From Turnera subulata (lineage: Eukaryota; Streptophyta; Magnoliopsida; Malpighiales; Passifloraceae), in the NCBI GenBank assembly GCA_028386065.3, contig JAKUCV010003099.1, forward strand, positions 434,087 to 498,086: a stretch of DNA of 64,000 nucleotides, written 5' to 3'. The position numbers were made by a program, and so were the translations under genes. The number at the start of each line of letters is the position of its first letter. Position 1 is the first letter of the stretch. This document shows, one piece after another, positions 42,309 through 53,897 of this stretch. The notes beneath the pieces were generated by a model that searched no databases, was not told the DNA's origin, and was given only the letters and a program-made list of their open reading frames with translations.

Positions 42309-43520
42309 GGGGCATGCTACCCCATGATTTGAATTGTATAATTTTCGGGGCAGACTACCCCATTAGAGTTAATTTCTGATTCTAAGGGCATAGCTGCCCA
42401 TGTTTTTGGAATCAGTGCACAAAGAGCATAGCTGCCCTAGTTTTTTTGAACTTGAATAAGGGGTATAGATGCCCTAATTTTGAAAGTTGAACAAAAGGCC
42501 TAGCTGTCTAGATTTTTGAACATGAGGGGCATAGCTGCCTTAATTTTCTGATGTTGAAAGAGGGCATAGCTGCCCGCAATTTCGAAATTGATTACGCCAT
42601 GGGTATAGTTGCCCATATTTTTTTTTTTATTTAGGTTTATCAAGGGCATAGCTGCCCGAGGTTTTATACTTCTGAGGGGTATAGCTGCCCGAACCTTTTG
42701 AGTTGCATAGCTGTCCAAGTTTTTAAAATGAAAGGGCATAGCTGCCCAAGTTCATGATTGCATGGTGGGCAAAGCTGCCCAGATTTCTTTTTAATACATC
42801 AGGGGCATAGCTGCCCGAGTTTTTAAGCACAAGGGGCATAGCTACCCAAGTTTTTAAATTTGGTTGCATGAAAGGCATAACTGCCTGGGCATAGCTGCCT
42901 GTGTCATTGAGAAGGACATAGCTGTCCCGATTCTTGATTTAAGTACGTCAAGGGCATAGCTGCTCGGACTTTTTTTTGAACATGAGGGGCATAGCTGCCC
43001 TAATTATTGAAGTTGAGGAGGGCATAACTGCCCATAATTTCAAAGGATTACACCTTGGGCGTAGCTACCTAAATTATTGAGAGGGGCACAGCTGCCCGGA
43101 TTTTTTGAAGTAGAGCATATGAAGGGCATAGCTGCCCAAAAATTTGAACTTAAAGGGCATAGCTGCCTGAGTTCTTAACTTGGTTGCATGATGCATAGCT
43201 GCCCGGTGTTTTTGAATTTAATCACATGAAGGGCATAGTTGCCCAAATTTTTTTGCATCAAGGGCATAGCTGCCCGAATTTTTAAATTTAATTAAAGGGC
43301 ATAGCTGCCCGAGTTCTTAACTTGGTTGCATGAAGGGCATAGCTGCCCGTGTTTTCGAGTTTGAATGTATGAAGGGCATAGCTGCCCAAGTTTTTAATTT
43401 AATCACATGAAGGGCATGGCTGCCTGAATTTTTTTGCATCAAAGGCATAGCTGCCCGAATTCTTGAAATTGATTAAGGGCATAGCTGCCCCAATTTTTAA
43501 ACTGGGAGCATAGCTGCTCA
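42309..43520 (+). repeat. Array of about 35 GGGCATAGCTGCCC hairpins
   Basis: Copies are spaced about 25-50 bp apart, separated by short AT-rich filler that often contains aatttttgaa or agttttt. The core is an inverted repeat GGGCA/TGCCC around TAGC. Several variants keep complementarity through paired changes: AGGCA/TGCCT (42873-42886), GGACA/TGTCC (42914-42927) and GAGCA/TGCTC (43506-43519). Others have one mismatch. The array ends about 160 bp before the 3' LTR. Confidence 0.93.
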
Positions 43521-43681
43521 AAACTTCCTCACAAAATCTCGGGATGAGATGATTCCTGAGGTGGAGCATGAGATGCTCTAACCCATGGTATATAACACCA
43601 ACATCGGTCATTCAAATTTGGTTGTTCCTTTCTCGCGTTGTTTCGTCCTTAGCTTCTAAGGACTCATCAACGAGGGGCATC

Positions 43682-45533
43682 TGTGAATACCTAAATTTGA
43701 CCCACGAATATTTTATTAACTTAGGTTCTAGATGTGTCCAAACCACAAGAATAATGAGATGATTTGATTTTAATGAGATGATTTGATCTTGGGTTAGAGC
43801 ATGTCTAGAATCTAATTCGATGAGGTATTGATATCTTAGGAGAAAAGAGGAGAGTCCTAACTCTTTGTGCAAAAGATCGGAATAAAATTGGAACTAAAAG
43901 AAAACCCCGAAAAAAATAGGTAGAACGTGAATAGTAACCGAGTCCTGGCGGTTATGTTGAGATGACCGCCAGGCCCGGCGGTCATGCTTAGAAGACCGCC
44001 AAGCCATGGCGGTCATGTCGCGATGACCTCCAGGCCTTGGTAGTCAAGAGATCCTGTTTTGGAAACTTTTTTTTTGCAGTGAGCATAGCCCACTTAATTA
44101 AATATTCCGGAAAATCCAGAGATGCAATTGACATGAGACCAGTTGGAAATTAAAATAGACTCTTAGAGGTTTTTATGAATATAAAGTACATAATTTTTGG
44201 CCCAGTGGATTAAGAGCAGTAATTATTAAAAGTTGGCCCAACCGTGCAGGAATTTAGCACCAACCCAGGCCCACCATTTTTGCGATAACGGGAGCTAAAA
44301 TAGTCCAAATCCGGTGAACTTTATATGGATCGAAAGCTAAGAGATTTATCTAGGACTTTGTAGAAGGGTCCAAGGTCTAATATCGTCTTCTACAAGCCAG
44401 AATTTGGCATGCAAGTTACGGGTTAGAAAATAGGAAAAATCCGACTTGGAGGGTAAGTCAAAGATTTTATTTCCAATTCGATCTAGGAGCCATCAACCGT
44501 TAGATTTAGGGATTCAATTCCTACCCGAGGATTAGAGTGGACGTTTGGAAACCTTGAGTACTATAAATAGGACCCCTCTCTCCACCCTCAAGGGGACATA
44601 GGATTTTACACAAACTCTCTCTTCTCTTTACATACACTAAAGCATAGGTGCTTGGGGAAAATTCTCTTCCTTCCAAGCTTAGGAACCCTAGTAAAGGCTG
44701 AGACTCTAGAGAAATTTCATGGAGAGTAAGAGAAAGAGGCTGAAAGCAAGAGGAGAGCAAGAGAAGGGCAAGAGGGAGGCGATTGAAGGCGAATTGTTGG
44801 AGAAGTTGTGAAGAATCCCGAAGGGAAGTATCCTGTGCAGGCAGTCTCGGTATAATTGCGTTTTCTGGAGCTGTAGGCATCGGATTGCCACGATCTTGGT
44901 GTCCCTAGAAAGCTAAGATGAAGATCTACAACTTCTCTGTTGGGCTCAGAAGCTGAAAAAGTTGTTTTCTTTATAATAGTTGCCCTTGAAATCGACAAAC
45001 AGAATCTGTCCAAACACGAGGTAAGTATATCAATCTTTTCTTGACTTTGAATCTTGCTGATTGTGGATGAATTAATGTTGTGGTGTTGCTGATTATGATG
45101 TTATGATTGTTATTGATGCATGTTAAGAACTACGTAGGCTTTGAACCCGGTCGCCGGGGTACGTAGGTGGTTTCTAGCGGTGGAAACTCAAGCCCAATCT
45201 TCTTCTTCTCCCTTTTCTTTTTGGTTTCAGTTATTATGTGTTTCGTTGTTCACACTTGCACACTTGCACAAAGCATACAAAATCTTTCAATTGCACAAGG
45301 TTTTGCCCCAACATGAACGGGTGCCTAACACCTTCCCATCCATGACGAATCCCCGGGTCCAGCATCTTTGGTTTGCTATATAGTCGCCTAAACGGAGTCA
45401 TATGAAGGTTTTTCCTGAGTTTTGTCCTTTAATAAAACTTGGGTGGCGACTCCAAAGATGTTGGATGATTGTTATGCAGAAGGTGTAAGGAATAGGAGAA
45501 TAGGCCCAAGTGATTTTGGGTCAGGTATTCACA
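43682..45533 (+). repeat. 3' LTR of the Tat-type element
   Basis: It starts TGTGAATACC right after the polypurine tract and ends GGTATTCACA. Hairpins at 43947-43970, 43977-44000 and 44008-44031; TATA box at 44562-44568. Confidence 0.93.
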
Positions 45534-46640
45534 GGAGGGAAGAAAAATCTGAGCTACTTAAAGGGTAATGTCCCACCACCGAATCATTCGTGCTGAAAGC
45601 ACTTTCCAAGCAAGAATTTGATTAAAAAACGGACATCAGCTCTAGCACTGTCATGATTGTCTCAACCTCGACAAGTTTCCCGGCTCCAAAATCCTCCACT
45701 CTCCTTGTGTACGGTGGTTGATGATGATGATCTCCTGAAGCTCTTTGGACTCTCTCATCACATGTATTCCCTCTTGAAGAACTCGTCTGAAACAACGATC
45801 GATGCACTGGTTCATTGTTGTTCTTTTTTGCCGCCACCGAGTGCATTAACTGGCCTCCATGAGGGTGATGCCCGAAGAAAATCCCCATAGATGGCAATCT
45901 CATCACTTTCCCCAACATAAGATGAATGATCACAATCCTTCAGAGTATGGCCCATTCTTCCACATGTAAAATAGAACTTCAAAAGCTTATCATACATCAC
46001 CGGGAATTTTAGTGGCTCGGCCCTGCCCACCTGTAACTTGACATGAGAAATTAAAGGACATAGGAGATTAGAAAGTACGCCTACTTTACTAAATTCGGAT
46101 TGGGAAGACAACGTGCTTGTTTTAATCTCCATGAACTCTCCAGCACGACTAGCAAGAGATTTGATGACCCTGGCTGAACCTAGCTTAGTGGGTATGTCAT
46201 AGATATAAATCCACATGGGAATAGAGGTAGGGTTAGTGGTAGAAGGCTGTTCGTCCCCCTCGGTATCCTGTAAGGCAAGCATATCCATATGGAAGTGCCA
46301 AGCCTCCCCTTCTAACACTCTTTCAATATTACGATCATCATGGAACTAGAAGAGAAATAGGTTCGGGCCAATCTCAGATTCATAAATACCTTTCTTCGGA
46401 TTCCAATTCGCTGTCAGCATGCGCAGTAAAACATTAGCATTGAAGTTTTTTTCCCATCCATAGCTTCCCCACCAAAGATCGTGAGAAAGGAACCTCAAAT
46501 GTTTTCGGAAGTTCATTAATCACCACGAGGTCCTCCTCCTCTTGGGCCACATCCTCAACCTGCTTCCTCTTCCGATTGCGGCTTGCCTCTCCCTAATCAA
46601 GGGTCAACGGAGTACTCATAGAAATCAACAGAAAAAGACC
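45534..46640 (-). pseudogene. LINE-2 ORF1, N-terminal part with zinc knuckle
   Basis: 45812-46318 is open for 168 codons: WHFHMDMLALQD, then PMWIYIYDIPTKL (RNA-binding part of plant L1 ORF1) and the knuckle FTCGRMGHTLKDC, in which the first Cys of C-x2-C-x4-H-x4-C is replaced (YFTC). A start ATG is likely near 46616-46621 (ATGAGTACTCCG on the minus strand), but a stop follows after a few codons. Confidence 0.85.
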
Positions 46641-46770
46641 TGACGACGTAGGACAGAGACTCGAACTAGTGAGAAGAGAGCACCTGCAAAAAACAAGACA
46701 AAACTCTCCAAAAAGATTGGAAACCCTAGGTGGCTAGGGCTGCTAAGTTCTAGAGAGACAAAAAAAACCT

Positions 46771-47624
46771 AGGACATAAAAAATCTTTGCATTGAATATG
46801 AGCCTCATTACTAGATCCTCTGCTTGAAGAATCTTATATAGTTACTCAGGTGTCCTATTGTAGTCTTGGAATGTTTTTTCATCTAATTTACTGTTATGCA
46901 TAGATATTTTAGTCTCAGTAACTTTTCAAAATATTCATTATGATCCCTTGCTAAAACAATAACCAAAGGGCAAATTTTCATTTTACACCATCTAGTGCTT
47001 TACTACTTGAGTTATTTAATTATTTGTTTGGACAAATTGTAACTTAACTTTGTAACAGTATGGAGTTGCCTCCGTCATCACGCCATTACTATTAAATTGC
47101 AAAAGTGAAACTACATTAGAGTTAAGGGAGGCCAAATAAAATTTAGCCAAAACAGGATAATCAAAACATTAACACTAATACTTTTTAAAACGTTTAACCA
47201 TTTAATTTTAATATTTAATCTTTTATAGTTGATAGATAATCTTTTGTAATCATTTCTATAAATATTTTTTAATAAAAAAATATGGTCGGATATTTAAAGA
47301 TAACATCAGTCTTGATTTATATGGAATTTTTGTCCATTTCATAAAAAATATAAATGTTTTTTATATTTAGATTATTAGAGAACAATGTTTTTTAAAAAAA
47401 TAAAAAAATTTATTATATACATTAAAATAGCAAAAGGAAGTTTTTAATTTTATAAAATTTTAAAATGAAGCGAAGAGAAATAATATATTTATATTATGAA
47501 ATAATTTTTTTATCAAGAGAAGTATCAATCAAATTAAAATAAAATTATATTATTTTGTTAATAATATTTACAAAAATGATTAAACAATATTTATTTTTTT
47601 AATTAATAAAACAAAAATATATAA
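46771..47624. other. AT-rich intergenic DNA
   Basis: Very AT-rich, with poly-A and poly-T runs. No gene or transposon end recognised. Confidence 0.6.
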
Positions 47625-47629
47625 ATGAG

Positions 47630-47828
47630 TATAGAAACACAGAAGTATTGAATTGAATCGGATGCATCAACTAATGCCCCAGGTGTTGGTATTATAGTAT
47701 AGTGAGTAGTGTTAGAATCAAACTCAAAGACTTACAAGATAGAGAATATAATATGATAAGTGTTACTGCATAACAACTATCTAGCCTATTTAGATCAATA
47801 TAACTGCAGATTAGTATTATCTCTAAGA
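47630..47828 (-). repeat. 3' LTR of the Ale-like element
   Basis: Left copy, followed by a cccctgc stretch (purine tract GCAGGGG on the minus strand). Confidence 0.9.
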
Positions 47829-48130
47829 ACCCCTGCAAACTCAACCGGCAGGAGAACAGAGATTGAGTTTGCCACGAATATGAAGGAAACGCATGATGGA
47901 CAATGGCTTAGTCAGGGAATCTGCCAATTAATCTTCACCACTGATGAAATGAACATGCAACTTCCCTACTGAAACAGTGCACGAACAAAGTCGAAATCAA
48001 ATTCCACATGTTTGGTACGGGCCTTTAAAACCGGATTGTGACTCAAGAACGTGGCCTACAGATTGTCACACCAGATGAATTAGTTTAGGAATCGAGAAAC
48101 CTAGTTCGTATAATAGATTGCGTATCCACA

Positions 48131-49252
48131 TTAACCCAGCAGTGCCATCTGCCACGGCTTTATACTCAGTTTCGGTGGAAGAACGAGCAACTGTGCGTTG
48201 CTTGCGTGATGCCCAGGCAACCAGATTTTCGCCAAAGAACACCAGAAACCCAGCAGTTGGTTTGCGATCATCAGGGCTTCAAGCCCAATCCGCATCAAAG
48301 AAAACTTGTATATCAGACTTTTGTATGCGGCAGAGAGAAACACCAAAGTTGATGGTGCTCTTCAGATACCTCAAGATGCGTTTGACTGTAACCAAATTTG
48401 TTTGTGTAGGAGCATGCATGAATTGACTTACCTTACTAACGGAGTAGGAAATATCGGGCTGAGTAATGGCTAGATATTGAAGAGAACCCACCATCATGAT
48501 ACACAGTTGGACCGAAGAGAGGTTCACCATCGCCAATACATAGAACAACTGAAGTCGAAGCTGGAGTTTGTACTGGCTTGTAATTTGACATCCCTGCTTT
48601 GGTTAAAAGATCTTTGACATATTTAGTTTGAGTAAGTAAGAAACCTGTGGAGGTAGGCTACACTTCTACAACCCAAAAAGTAAGCAGGTGGACTAAGATC
48701 CCTCAAAGCAAAGGTGCGCCCCAACCGGGTTAGAAGATCCGCAACAAATTCAGAATGAGAACTAGTGACAATAATATCATCTACATAGACCAGCAGAAAA
48801 AACTGAATTCCAGAGCTATTATAGATCAAGAGAGATGGATCAGATTTCGACATCCGGAAACCTTGGAGGAGAAGAAAATCTGTCAGTCTGGAGTACCAGG
48901 CCCGAGGTGTCTGATTGAGTCCATACAAGGACTTGCGTAATAAACAGACATGATTAGGCTTTAAGGAATCAATGAAACCAGGTGGTTGGACCATTTACAC
49001 CCGTTCCTGTAGATTACCATGAAGAAAAGCATTTCAAATATCAAGCTGTTCGAGCATCCAATTATGTGAGAGTGACAATGAAAGTACCAACTGAATAGTG
49101 GTAGCTCTCACAATAGGACTGAAGGTCTCTTGGTAATCAATGCCAACCCTTTGATGAAACCCTTTAGCAACTAGTCGAGCCTTATATCGCTCAATGCTCC
49201 TATTTGACATGGTCTTGACACGATAGACCCATTTGCAGCCAATAAGGTTCAT
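48131..49252 (-). pseudogene. Ale-like Copia RT and RNase H
   Basis: 49034-49252 has [20 protein letters not shown] and [11 protein letters not shown]. 48623-48994 has PPGFIDSLKPNHVCLLRKSL, GLNQTPRAWY and the catalytic YVDDIIVT. 48279-48548 has GSLQYLAITQPDISYSVSKV and the RNase H start FFDADWA. 48131-48346 holds the following segment in another frame. At least three frame changes; the YVDD box itself is intact. Confidence 0.92.
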
Positions 49253-49926
49253 GCCTTTTTATAAGAGACGAGAGACCAAGTTTGATTTTGAACTAATGCA
49301 TTCATCTGTTCAATCATTGCTTGTCGTCAGGCTCTCGACTTATTGGCTGTAGTAAAGCTGGCTGGTTCAGTACAAGAATCGGGTTGAACAACAGCAACAT
49401 GGGTAGATGGCGAATATCTTGTTGTATTTGTCGGTTAGACCGAAGAGTCATAGGGTGATGTCGAATTGTTGTGGGGCTGGTGGAGATGTACTAGGACTCA
49501 AAGACTATGGAGGAAACACGACTCGGGAGAAGATGTATGTTGAGACGGGTCAAGAGACGAAGACACAGGAGAAGATAAAGTAGTGTCGTGGCTAGGTTGG
49601 GTAGTAGCAATAGGAGTTTGTATGGGCAAAGGGTCTGACTATGTGGTGATCTTCCATGAGAAAGTTGTGATAGGTGTTTGAGGTTCGGGGGAAACAGATG
49701 GAGTTCCAGAACCAGAAGATACCTGCCGCATGGAAGGGAAGAAAATAGTGAGAGGCATAGATGTCCATGTTCTGTTAGACTCTGAAGATCGGGGCAAGAC
49801 TTCCTATATTCTAGAGTAGGAAAAAGTATGTTCAAGAAACTTAACATGTTGTGATATATAAAACCTACGATTTTTAATATCAAAGAAACGATAACCAAGG
49901 CGTGTTGGACTCTACCTGAGAAACAC

Positions 49927-50685
49927 TTAAGCAGTAGAGCGGTAGTCAACTTTATGACGATTATATGGCCTTAAAAATGGATAACACAAACAACCAAATC
50001 TACGAATTAAGGAATAATCTAGTGGGTGACGAAAAAGATGCTGGAATGGTGATATATTATTGTTTATTGGAGATGGTATGCGATTAACTAAAAAGGCTGC
50101 TGTCTCAAAGAAAAAATGGAAAAAAAGTTTAGGGAGTGTTGCCGTTTCTAAACAGGTAAGACCAGTCTCAGCAATATGACGGTGGTGGCGCTCCACCGCA
50201 CCTTATTGCCCATGTGTGTGAGGACACATAATGCGATGCTGAGTTCCATTATTAGCAAAGAATTTGTTAAGCTTTCTATATTCACCTTCCCAATCACTCT
50301 GAACGGCTTTAATTTTGGTGTTAAACTGTTTTTCAATACGCTTTTGAAAGAATTGGAATAGAGCTAAGACATCAAATTTATGATGAATTGGAAAAAGCCA
50401 AACATACTTGCTGAAATCGTCAAGGAAGAGAACATAGTATAGATGACCATCACAACTAGGAGTTGGAGAGGGTCCCCACACATCTATATAAACTAGTTCC
50501 AGTAGACGATATGCTCGTTTATTGGAAACAGGAAGATGTAGTGTAGAAGGTTTTCCTATGGGACAATTAAGACAAGAGTGAACATTATTGGACGGTAGTA
50601 CAGGAAGATTTTGCCCCGCGAGAATCTGTTGCTCAACACATGCATGAGGATGCCCTAGCCGTCTGTGCCAAACAATGGATTCCAC
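49927..50685 (-). pseudogene. Ale-like Copia integrase
   Basis: 50203-50685 has the GAG-pre-integrase and zinc region WHRRLGHP...CLNCPIGK, then catalytic pieces IDVWGP and QSDWEGEY. ERHHRHIAETGL begins at 50196 in another frame with the catalytic Glu. The tail shows NRIPSPI and FGCLCYPFLRPY. One frameshift lies between the two ORFs. Confidence 0.92.
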
Positions 50686-50783
50686 CAGAACAGCAAGAAA
50701 TGCTTGCAGCCGACACTTTATTGCATGAGAAGAAAGTTGATAGAGACCGTTACTGCTCGGACCTGTGAGAATGGGTGTCTTGG

Positions 50784-52121
50784 TTACCTGGTCCTTGATA
50801 CAAAAATGAGTAGGATGAAATTCAAAGAAAACACCTTCATCCTGGGTAAATTTTTATACTGACAAAAGAGATTTTGTAACAAATGGGACATGCAACATAT
50901 TAGAGAAACTAAGAGATTTTGTGGGAATATACATAATCTGAGAACCAATACCAGCAATAGGGAGGTGAGCTCCATTCCCAGCTTGAAGAAAATTAGTACC
51001 GGTATAATCATCATAATGGTAAAAATTGTTAAAATCCGGTGTTATATGGTGCGTTGCACCAGTATTTGGAAACCAAGTTGCAGGACCATTAACCGGAGGA
51101 CAGGGTAGAATACCAGCCTAAACAGTATGAGCACTTGGGGAAGACTGAGCCGATCTCTGATAACACTGCCAAGCTGCATGGACAAATCGGCCACAAAGTT
51201 GACAACGAACTCGACCAGAGTCAGGGTTCCAGTTTAGGCGGGAGTTCTGTCCATGGCCACGACCACGAGCTCCTCCACGTCCTCGTCCAGAATAATTATC
51301 AACACGCTGTGCCACATGAATAGACGGAGTAACAGTGGGAACAATAGTACTATCAAAGACTTGAGAGGAAGGCAAATCAATATTCAACGCTTTAACTGGG
51401 CCATCGTAGATAAATTCATGACTCATGAGGAGGCTTTGCAGTTCAGAAAAAGTAACAGGCTCCTTACATGTTTGAAGAGAAGACACCAGAGGTTTATACT
51501 CGGGTTTGAGACCCCGAAACACATAGACTTGAAGTCATTGATGGACAGAGGCTTACCAGAAGCGGTCTTCTCATCGGCAAGCCGTTATGCTCGATTCAGG
51601 AAGCACAAGGTCGACTTATCTGCAGACTGCTCTAGACGTTTGAAGGGCCATGTGAATGGCCATCACTCTGGTGTTGTTGGGAGAAGGGAGTGCTTCCTCC
51701 AAAGCGATCTAATCTTCTCGGGCTGTCTTCATGTTCACCATAATAGAAAACACTTCTACTGTCATAGAGGACAGAATGGCACTTAAGATCAAACTATTTT
51801 GTTGAACCCAATGCTGATTGTTGGGATTTGGTTGTGACAGATCTCCTTCATTGATGGGAAGAATAGTAGGCATGAGACAGGGATACAAGCCATCAATGTA
51901 TCCCATCACGCCTTGGCCAACCAAAAAGGGCTCCATTTGTGCCCTCCAAACACGTAATCAGTTTCAGTAAGTTTAATTGAAATGTGGTGATGTGTTTGGG
52001 ATAAGGGGTATGTGGTAGGATCAAGGGTTTTGGGTGGCGGAATCACACCACTAGGACCAGTACTACTGGAGGATTTGGACATGGCTGAGGACTCTAGCTC
52101 TTTAAAATTGATAGCTGCCAT
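50784..52121 (-). pseudogene. Ale-like Copia gag and protease
   Basis: 52121-51906 is the gag start (MAAINFKELESS, then KLTETDYVF). 51709-51936 reads MEPFLVGQGVMGYIDG. 51118-51522 reads FRGLKPEYKPLVSSL, RGRGGARGRGHG and the knuckle CQLCGRFVHAAWQC (C-x2-C-x4-H-x4-C). 50784-51014 covers the protease region. Frameshifts occur near 51900 and 51530 and between gag and protease. Confidence 0.88.
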
Positions 52122-52133
52122 TGAAGCGTTAAA

Positions 52134-52145
52134 GCTCTGCTACCA
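52134..52145 (-). other. Primer binding site of the Ale-like element
   Basis: The minus strand reads TGGTAGCAGAGC directly after the 5' LTR. Confidence 0.8.
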
Positions 52146-52350
52146 TATAGAATCACAGAATTATTGAATTGAATCGAATGCATCAACTGATGCCCCAGGT
52201 GTTGGTATTATAGTATAGTGAGTAGTGTTACAATCAAACTCAAAGACTTACAAGATAGGGAGTACAATATGAAAAGTGTTACTACATAACAACTGTCTAG
52301 CCTATCCAGATCAATACCAGAGTAACTGCAGAATAGTATTATCTCTAAGA
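52146..52350 (-). repeat. 5' LTR of the Ale-like element
   Basis: Right copy, paired with 47630-47828. TSD atgag follows at 52351-52355. Confidence 0.9.
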
Positions 52351-52507
52351 ATGAGATGACTAAATGAAATAACCCAAAAATAGAATAATAAGACATATGG
52401 TAAATACATTAATGGTTAATCACTAGCCACGGATGATGGCGGCCAACAAATTGATTGTGGCCTAGTAGAAAAATTGATTGAAATCTGGCAAGAATAGAAT
52501 TATTAGT

Positions 52508-53265
52508 TGTAGGCCCAAACAAGCCAGAGGAGGTAGGTGAATTAGCTTCTAAGATACTTTTCTGGAAATTTTATATAAAAGGCAAAAACCAAAATCCGGA
52601 TATTTAAGAACACTAGAATAGATTAAGAATGAAGAAGAGAGAAAAAACACACATTCTATCACAACAATTTAGAGTGATTCTCCCTAGATCCTATGGGTAC
52701 ATCCACTACTAAAGGCTCCCCTTTGAGGTTTGCCAAATCCACTAACTAGTTTCTTTTAAGGTTAAACTCAAGATTTACAAACCTAGCTTTTTCAAGGCTC
52801 AAGCTATAACATTTCTTTCACCCAAAGCTTCCCAAGCTTTGATTACAAAACTCTCAAGTAAGATTAACCCCAATCCTACTCAAGAAAAGATTTTTCAAAC
52901 AACAGAAAGAATGACTCACTCTTTATTTATAATATCAAGCTCAATGATCTCTCAAGGTTAAAATGCACTAAGCAAGCTTTCTCACATTTATAATTAATTG
53001 CTCTGAGTCCTAAATGAAGGAAGGAAGGCTATATATATGTCAAGAGACTAAAAGAAATCAACCAAAAATAAAAAGCTTGCCTTTTGGGAAATTTTGATGG
53101 AGGCTTGTATACAAAATCTAGGCCTGGAACAATCTATCCACTTTTGAAAATTTTCTGACCGTTGCAGCTCTCAATTCTCCACACATCAGCTTGTTTTCTT
53201 CATGCTCCCCTTTGATAATAATCTACATAAAATGGCTCTTTTTCTTTCTTTGTAGGTAGATGAAA
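52508..53265 (-). repeat. Diverged SIRE-like Copia LTR (solo or fragment), minus strand
   Basis: Read on the minus strand it parallels the SIRE-like solo LTR at 25122-26186. Shared words in order include GTGAGTCA.TCTT, GATTGGGG.TAATCTT, AAGCTAGGTTT, TTAGTGGAT, GCCTTTAGTAGTGGATG and a GCTAATTC...GGGCC ending. The left end is probably at TGTAGGCCC (52508). The right end is not visible, and no TSD was found. Confidence 0.5.
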
Positions 53266-53869
53266 GTAATGGCGGATCTAGGAATATTTTTTTAGTGTAG
53301 GCAAATAAATAAAAGCACAAAAAATTATATAACCAATTTAGTTTAAACAAAAACTTTAGTGTCAAATATTAAAATTAATTAAGTATTATAATCATTTATA
53401 TATTTTTTGTAGATTAATTACTTTTAGGAATTCCTAAGGAATTTTGTTATAGATTTATTTTTTTATGTAATAATTTCTTATTTTAATTTTGAAAATAACT
53501 AATAATTAGTTTATTATTTATCAAATATATTTTTTATTAACATATGGACAACATACCTAAAGAAAGAAAGAAAAAGAGACCAAACAGATATAGAAAGAAA
53601 AAAATTATAAGGCAAAATTTATATTATCATAATAAAGGAAAGAATTAAAACATATATAAATGGAAAAAAATGGTAATAAAATTAATGGATAGTAAATCAA
53701 TGAAAAAATCTAGTGAATATTTAATAATCTTTAAAAGATTAGGAAAGAGATAGAGAATATGTAAATGAAAACACAAGAGAAAAAATAGTTGAAAAGAATA
53801 TAATTTTTTTTGAAAAGAAAAATAATTGTATAATTTTTTTGAAGATTTGAAACATCCATTTAGTCATTT
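53266..53869. other. AT-rich intergenic DNA
   Basis: A/T-rich with many homopolymer runs; no gene or element recognised. Confidence 0.6.
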
Positions 53870-53897
53870 TTTAAAAAAATATTGAGAGGAAAGCATG

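Larger units (their letters stand above)
37573..45533 (+). mobile_element. Non-autonomous Tat/Ogre-type LTR element, 8.0 kb, no coding region
   Basis: LTRs of 1833 bp (37573-39405) and 1852 bp (43682-45533), TGTGAA...TTCACA, flanked by ggtgg (37568-37572) and ggagg (45534-45538), a TSD with one mismatch. The primer site TGGCGACTCCGCTGGGGA resembles the tRNA-Arg site of Tat/Ogre elements, and the 3' polypurine tract reads cgaggggcatc. The 4.3 kb interior has no ORF above about 90 codons and no gag or pol motif, so it would depend on a related autonomous element. It interrupts ORF1 of LINE-2. Confidence 0.9.
32781..46770 (-). mobile_element. LINE-2: near full-length L1, minus strand, split by a Tat-type element
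   Basis: Pieces 45534-46770 (5' UTR and ORF1) and 32781-37572 (ORF1 end, endonuclease, RT, zf-RVT, RNase H, poly(A)) total about 6.0 kb. The Tat-type element at 37573-45533 interrupts ORF1. A T10 run at 32781-32790 is the poly(A) tail on the minus strand. No convincing LINE TSD was found: flanks aaaaacgcttgatgaa and aaaaaatctttgcattgaa are only loosely alike, so the right end is approximate. Confidence 0.85.
47630..52350 (-). mobile_element. Ale-like Copia element, complete LTR to LTR, 4.7 kb, minus strand
   Basis: LTRs of 199 bp (47630-47828) and 205 bp (52146-52350) with a perfect TSD atgag (47625-47629, 52351-52355). On the minus strand the primer site next to the 5' LTR reads TGGTAGCAGAGC, close to initiator tRNA-Met. 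Small LTRs, compact length and gag-pol motifs suggest the Ale/Retrofit lineage (inference). LTR ends are TCTTAGAG and TTCTATA, not the usual TG..CA. By eye the LTRs are about 92 percent identical, older than Copia A and B. Confidence 0.9.

Noticed and set aside
42309..43520. CRISPR-like array
   Set aside because: Repeats are 14 bp, diverged and separated by AT-rich filler that is itself similar, inside a plant LTR element; no cas genes.
32761..46790. TSD for LINE-2
   Set aside because: Best candidate flanks need several gaps and mismatches; not convincing.
51253..51786. 177-codon plus ORF
   Set aside because: Shadow of the Ale-like gag on the minus strand.
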